Origin: Lanius collurio
Lineage: Eukaryota; Chordata; Aves; Passeriformes; Laniidae
Direction of reading: 5' to 3'
Assembly (NCBI GenBank): GCA_020086605.1
Contig: JACBWW010000002.1
Coordinates: 29,812,475 to 29,876,474 of the forward strand
DNA length: 64,000 nt
The stretch's first letter is position 1. The number at the start of each line of letters is the position of its first letter. Positions 60,850-64,000 of the stretch are shown here, piece by piece. A model generated the notes under the pieces. The model was given only the letters and a program-made list of their open reading frames with translations. It had not been told where the DNA came from and did not search any database. The translations under genes were made by a program, and so were the position numbers.

Positions 60850-61879
60850 CCAGACATCTTCTTTGCCAGTGGGTTTCACAACTGCTTGCTGTGTGGGAAG
60901 CATAGGAGGCAGAAATGCTGGGTTAGCTTGGAAGACCCTTCTGCACTGCTTTGAGCCCTATCCCAAACTTTCTCCAGGCAGCTCAAGATGCCACGGAATC
61001 ATCACCATTAGCACCAGCTGAAGTGGAGGGTGTGGCTGTATCTTTTGTGATCTACTGCCCCACAGTCAGCGTAGGCACCTGGCTGCTGTCTTTGTTTTAG
61101 AATCTGGTGAGGTTCAGCCAACAGCAGCTTGTGGCATGTAAAACAAAACTATGTTTGGCTTTCACATCCAGTTCTCTTCAGGGTTGGTCTTAAGGGCTCA
61201 GATGAGGCAATGTTAACTTAGGGTCTAAGCTGAGTAGCCCAGCAGATCTCATCTGGCAGAGAAGATACGTTTACCCAAGAACATCTTAGGCATCACGTGG
61301 GTCATGGCTGGCATTGCCCATTCTCTGATGGGTCCATGGAGTAGCTGGATCCATGCTGGAGACCCTGGGGTGGAGGAGGGGGCCCTGGTACCACAATGAC
61401 CACCACCACCACCATGGCTGTTGGCTTGTTTCACACCTACTAGTATTGGAGCTGCTGTCTTAGCTCACCTTGTGGGAGAAGTGAAGAGCAAAGGACAAAA
61501 TAATCAGCTTTGAGTAGTGCCATCATGAGCCAGCAGCCTCAACAGCTGCAGGTCTGGGATGGGAAGGAAAGTTTAGAAAAGCCAGGAGGAGTGCTGCGTA
61601 AGGGAACATCAGGGGAGGGCTCTGTACCATTCCCTTCACAAGGGTTTGCCAGCACTGACTGTCCCAAACCTGCCTGCACCCAGCCCCTGTGCTGGGGTTC
61701 GAGCAGAACTGAGAAGCCTTCCCCAGGGACTTAACCAGATGTTTTGGGAAGACTCAGGGTCAAACACTGGCACATGCCTCAGTGCTGGGCAGCAATACAA
61801 GCTCCTCCCTGCCCCAGCCACTGTGAGCACCCTTTGCATGCTGCACCTCACCACCCCGACCCCACACAAAGGGACACGC
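60850..61879. other. Non-coding stretch downstream of the minus-strand gene end
   Basis: Contains a short (ACC)5-like run at about 61399-61414. No other feature is recognised. Confidence 0.5.
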
Positions 61880-62411
61880 AGGCTCACCCACTCGAGTACT
61901 GCAGCTTTATTTGAATGAAACAATCCACGTTGAGAGTCTATAGGTTACATGGCAGGTGCATTGGGGCTGGGGGGAGCTGGTGGATGAGGCAATGCTTGTG
62001 AAACATCTCACCCTGTTTAAAAGGTTCAGTTCAGTCCCTTTGTGCTTTGTGCTTTTAACGTTGTGGACAGCTTGGTATCATGGTAGCAAGAGGGTCCCAG
62101 CTCCACTCTGGGAGATGTGGAGCGGGGATGGGACAAGACGTGGTGGCAATGAGGGAGGCGGGTGGAGAATGAGGCTCTGTCCCAGGATCCCCACCTAGGA
62201 TACTGATAGCAAAAAACCCAAGAGACACCAGAGGACCCCCCCTCCCTCCTCCACAGTATCCCCAAACACACTGACTTTGTCTGTTGCTCCATTTGGGGGG
62301 CCGTTTCTAAACACTTCTGTCAGGTCAATGAACACTTTCTACTGGCCTTGGTGACCTGGAAGTGTGTGGTGACACAGTCCCACTGGAACTGGATCCCACT
62401 GAAGTGGCTCA
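61880..62411 (-). other. Putative 3' untranslated region of a minus-strand gene
   Basis: This follows directly after the stop codon at 62414-62412 and runs about 520 bp to a canonical AATAAA. A minus-strand G-rich run (rc of ACCCCCCCTCCCTCC, near 62236-62250) lies inside. No repeat family is seen. Its boundaries depend on the terminal-exon call; the cleavage point at about 61880-61895 is estimated from the signal position. Confidence 0.5.
61906..61911 (-). terminator. Polyadenylation signal AATAAA
   Basis: TTTATT on the plus strand reads AATAAA on the minus strand. Downstream on the minus strand, within 15-60 bases, comes GAGTGGGTGAGCCTGCGTGT then CCCTTTGTGTGGGG, a GT-rich stretch of the kind that completes a vertebrate cleavage site. 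Together these make a better poly(A) site than any other I saw in the window. Confidence 0.6.
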
Positions 62412-62520
62412 CTATTGGGCCTGAGCTGGTTCTCCCTGCACCTCGGAAGCTGAGGACAGGATTTTAGTGTGATCCCCTTCTATGGGATCCAGGGATGAAG
62501 TCTGCTGCTGTCTCTCCAGG
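62412..62520 (-). CDS. Putative terminal coding exon of an unidentified gene (partial)
   Basis: On the minus strand a long pyrimidine tract ends in TTTTCATTTCCAG, a strong splice acceptor, with the AG at 62522-62521. The exon then reads one base finishing a split codon plus 35 codons before TAG (62414-62412). The encoded tail begins LERQQQTSSLDPIEGDH and ends SEVQGEPAQAQ: hydrophilic, Gln/Ser/Glu-rich, with no domain, typical of a disordered C-terminus. A roughly 520-bp putative 3' untranslated region and an AATAAA follow in proper order. I do not recognise the protein. The frame also stays open through the acceptor, so the open frame alone proves nothing; the call rests on acceptor, stop, UTR and poly(A) signal coming in sequence. 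Upstream exons should lie to the right, and I could not identify any before 64000. Confidence 0.45.
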
Positions 62521-62560
62521 CTGGAAATGAAAATCTTGGTGAGGGTGAGGAAGGAGCAGG
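62508..62560 (-). promoter_or_regulatory. Splice acceptor and polypyrimidine tract
   Basis: Reading the minus strand, TCCTCCCTCCATACCCCTGC and CTCCTTCCTCACCCTCACC lead to AAGATTTTCATTTCCAG and then CCTGGAGAG. Pyrimidine content and the CAG end fit a good vertebrate acceptor. Intron phase would be 2. Confidence 0.5.
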
Positions 62561-64000
62561 GGTATGGAGGGAGGAAGAGTGTGGAAATCACTGTCTGATG
62601 CTCACTTCTGACCAAAGGCAGATGTCAGACTTGTTTCCCCATGAGACAATTGCCCCTTTCCACTGCTATGTGTCTGTGATGCAGGCAGGATGGTTCTGAC
62701 TGGGAAAAAGGACCCAAGCAAAACCATGCTGGCATCAAATTTTCCATTCCGTCTCGAGGTTAGAGATTGTCTCCGTGCTGTCAGGCAAGGGCTGTGACCA
62801 AAACCATAAAGGAGAGCCACGTATCTGTAGCATTTACAGCTTTTAGGGAATGTCTTGAGATGAATGGATGCTGTGGAGCCCCCTGGGATGAGATGGTACA
62901 TCTCAGAGATCCCAAAAACTGTAAAACAGGCCAAACTCATCTATTTGAAAGTACTGACACTAGGCCACTTTACCCAGCTTTAACATCAACAATTACATTA
63001 ATGTGCTGAGAATCTGGGAATGGGAAGCTGAGAAGAACAAACAAGGTTTGACGAGAGGAAAAGGTCACCTCCAGCAAACTCAGTGAATCTTGTCTCAGGA
63101 TGCTACATGCACAGGAAAGCTTCTTTGTGCCAGGTCTGTAAATACCTTTCCTCATCAGCATCTGAATTTTCCCAGAGAAATGTCTAGTGCTCACCAGTCC
63201 CTTGCCCAGTCTCTGTGTGGTACATGCTGCCACCCATACAAAAGACCCAAATACTATCCCAGTCAATGCTTGTGGCATTTTATAGACAGAATGGTATCTA
63301 TATTCTAATCTCAGCACAATCTAAGTGCTGCCTGAGCTGACCATACTGCTACAGCCTGGCTGTCTCTCTGCTTACTGATACCCACAGCTGGTTCTTGAGA
63401 ACAAGGCCCAGTGAGACAAGATATACTAAATGCCCCACTTTTGAAGGTGGCTGGAACATGGACTGGGGAGAAGGGAAAGGTGGGGACTCCACCTCCAAAA
63501 GGGGCTTTCGAGTCCTGTCTCCTTCCTGCTGCATTTCTGCCAGCTGCAACACACCCTCTCCTCAGCTTTTAGCTTTGATGCCTCTACAAGCTGCTAAGAT
63601 AAACAGCAGTGCCAGACCTACAGTGCAAGCAATGCCTGCAAACAGCTTCAGCTCAGCACTACATTACATATCAGGGTCACCAAAAGAAAACCAGTTGGTG
63701 CCTGCCTGCAGAGGCCGCAGTGCAGATGAGGAACTGGGGTTGCACTTGCTTTCAGCCAGTTTGGGCTCAGCCTTGAGCTGCTGTAATGCTGAGAGAAAAG
63801 GAGTTGCAGCTCACTCAGAGTGGCAGAGCAGGACTGCTGACACCTGGCACGTTCCAGCTCCTACCCAGGGCCTGCCTTTGCTGATGAACTGAGGCTTGCC
63901 ATGGTTATGCAACGTCTGAAGACGTCGGGATATCTCTCCATTGTAACAGCTGGGCTTTACACAACTGAAACTGCCTCAATGGCAGGGCCATCTCCCCCAG
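62561..64000. other. Probable last intron of the minus-strand gene; no exon recognised
   Basis: If the terminal exon is real, this stretch is intron on the minus strand. The minus frame at 63349-63552 has a somewhat protein-like middle (LAEMQQEGDRTRKP) beside a weak acceptor near 63550, but no donor or family support. The 165-codon plus frame at 63395-63892 has no domain. Nothing else is recognised. Confidence 0.4.

Noticed and set aside
63349..63552. Penultimate exon of the minus-strand gene
   Set aside because: Weak acceptor, no donor in a compatible phase that I could find, and no recognisable peptide.
1..64000. CRISPR arrays, prophage, plasmid or operon-type systems
   Set aside because: No spaced direct repeats, no ribosome-binding-site plus frame series and no long co-directional frames; avian-type repeats show the DNA is vertebrate.

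Overview
The window looks like vertebrate nuclear DNA from a bird, probably a passerine. It holds a CR1 LINE copy whose reverse-transcriptase motifs are readable, another CR1 tail fragment, and a solo LTR whose layout matches avian ERVK-type LTRs. It also holds old MIR/L2/L3-type remnants and microsatellites, while repeat density is low overall. Nothing suggests bacterial, phage, plasmid or CRISPR content: open frames are short and scattered over both strands, with no operon layout. Species placement is inference from repeat character only.

Almost all of the window is non-coding, either intergenic or long intron. The one place where I can support part of a host gene is the right end, on the minus strand. 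There, a good splice acceptor at about 62521 leads into a short coding end (62520 to 62412, stop TAG). A roughly 0.5 kb 3' untranslated region follows, ending at an AATAAA signal (61911-61906) with GT-rich DNA downstream. This looks like the terminal exon of a gene whose other exons lie rightward, mostly or wholly beyond 64000. I do not recognise the protein.

Layout. 1-13.2 kb: unannotated DNA with a G-run, a small tandem duplication and an AT-rich block at 7.7-8.0 kb carrying repeated homeodomain-type TAATTA sites. 13.24-13.73 kb: the most CpG-dense stretch I saw, with a MEF2/TATA-like box, a GRHL-type palindrome and an inverted pair of FOX-type sites. 14.4-35 kb: unannotated DNA with a CR1 tail, old SINE/LINE tails, a 14-bp palindrome inside an AT-rich block, a purine tract facing a pyrimidine tract (30.1-30.8 kb), a duplicated E-box unit, and two related pentamer arrays including (TATCC)18. 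35.7-54.6 kb: unannotated DNA with a 574-bp solo LTR (44.0-44.6 kb), a possible polyadenylation signal, an ancient L3/MIR copy and small duplications. 54.6-55.8 kb: degraded CR1. 55.8-64 kb: unannotated DNA, a (CA)16 alternating purine-pyrimidine tract, then the terminal exon.

I found no undescribed system of genes. The points most worth a second look are candidate regulatory elements (7.7-8.0 and 13.24-13.73 kb), the unidentified terminal exon, and a few DNA-structure motifs.
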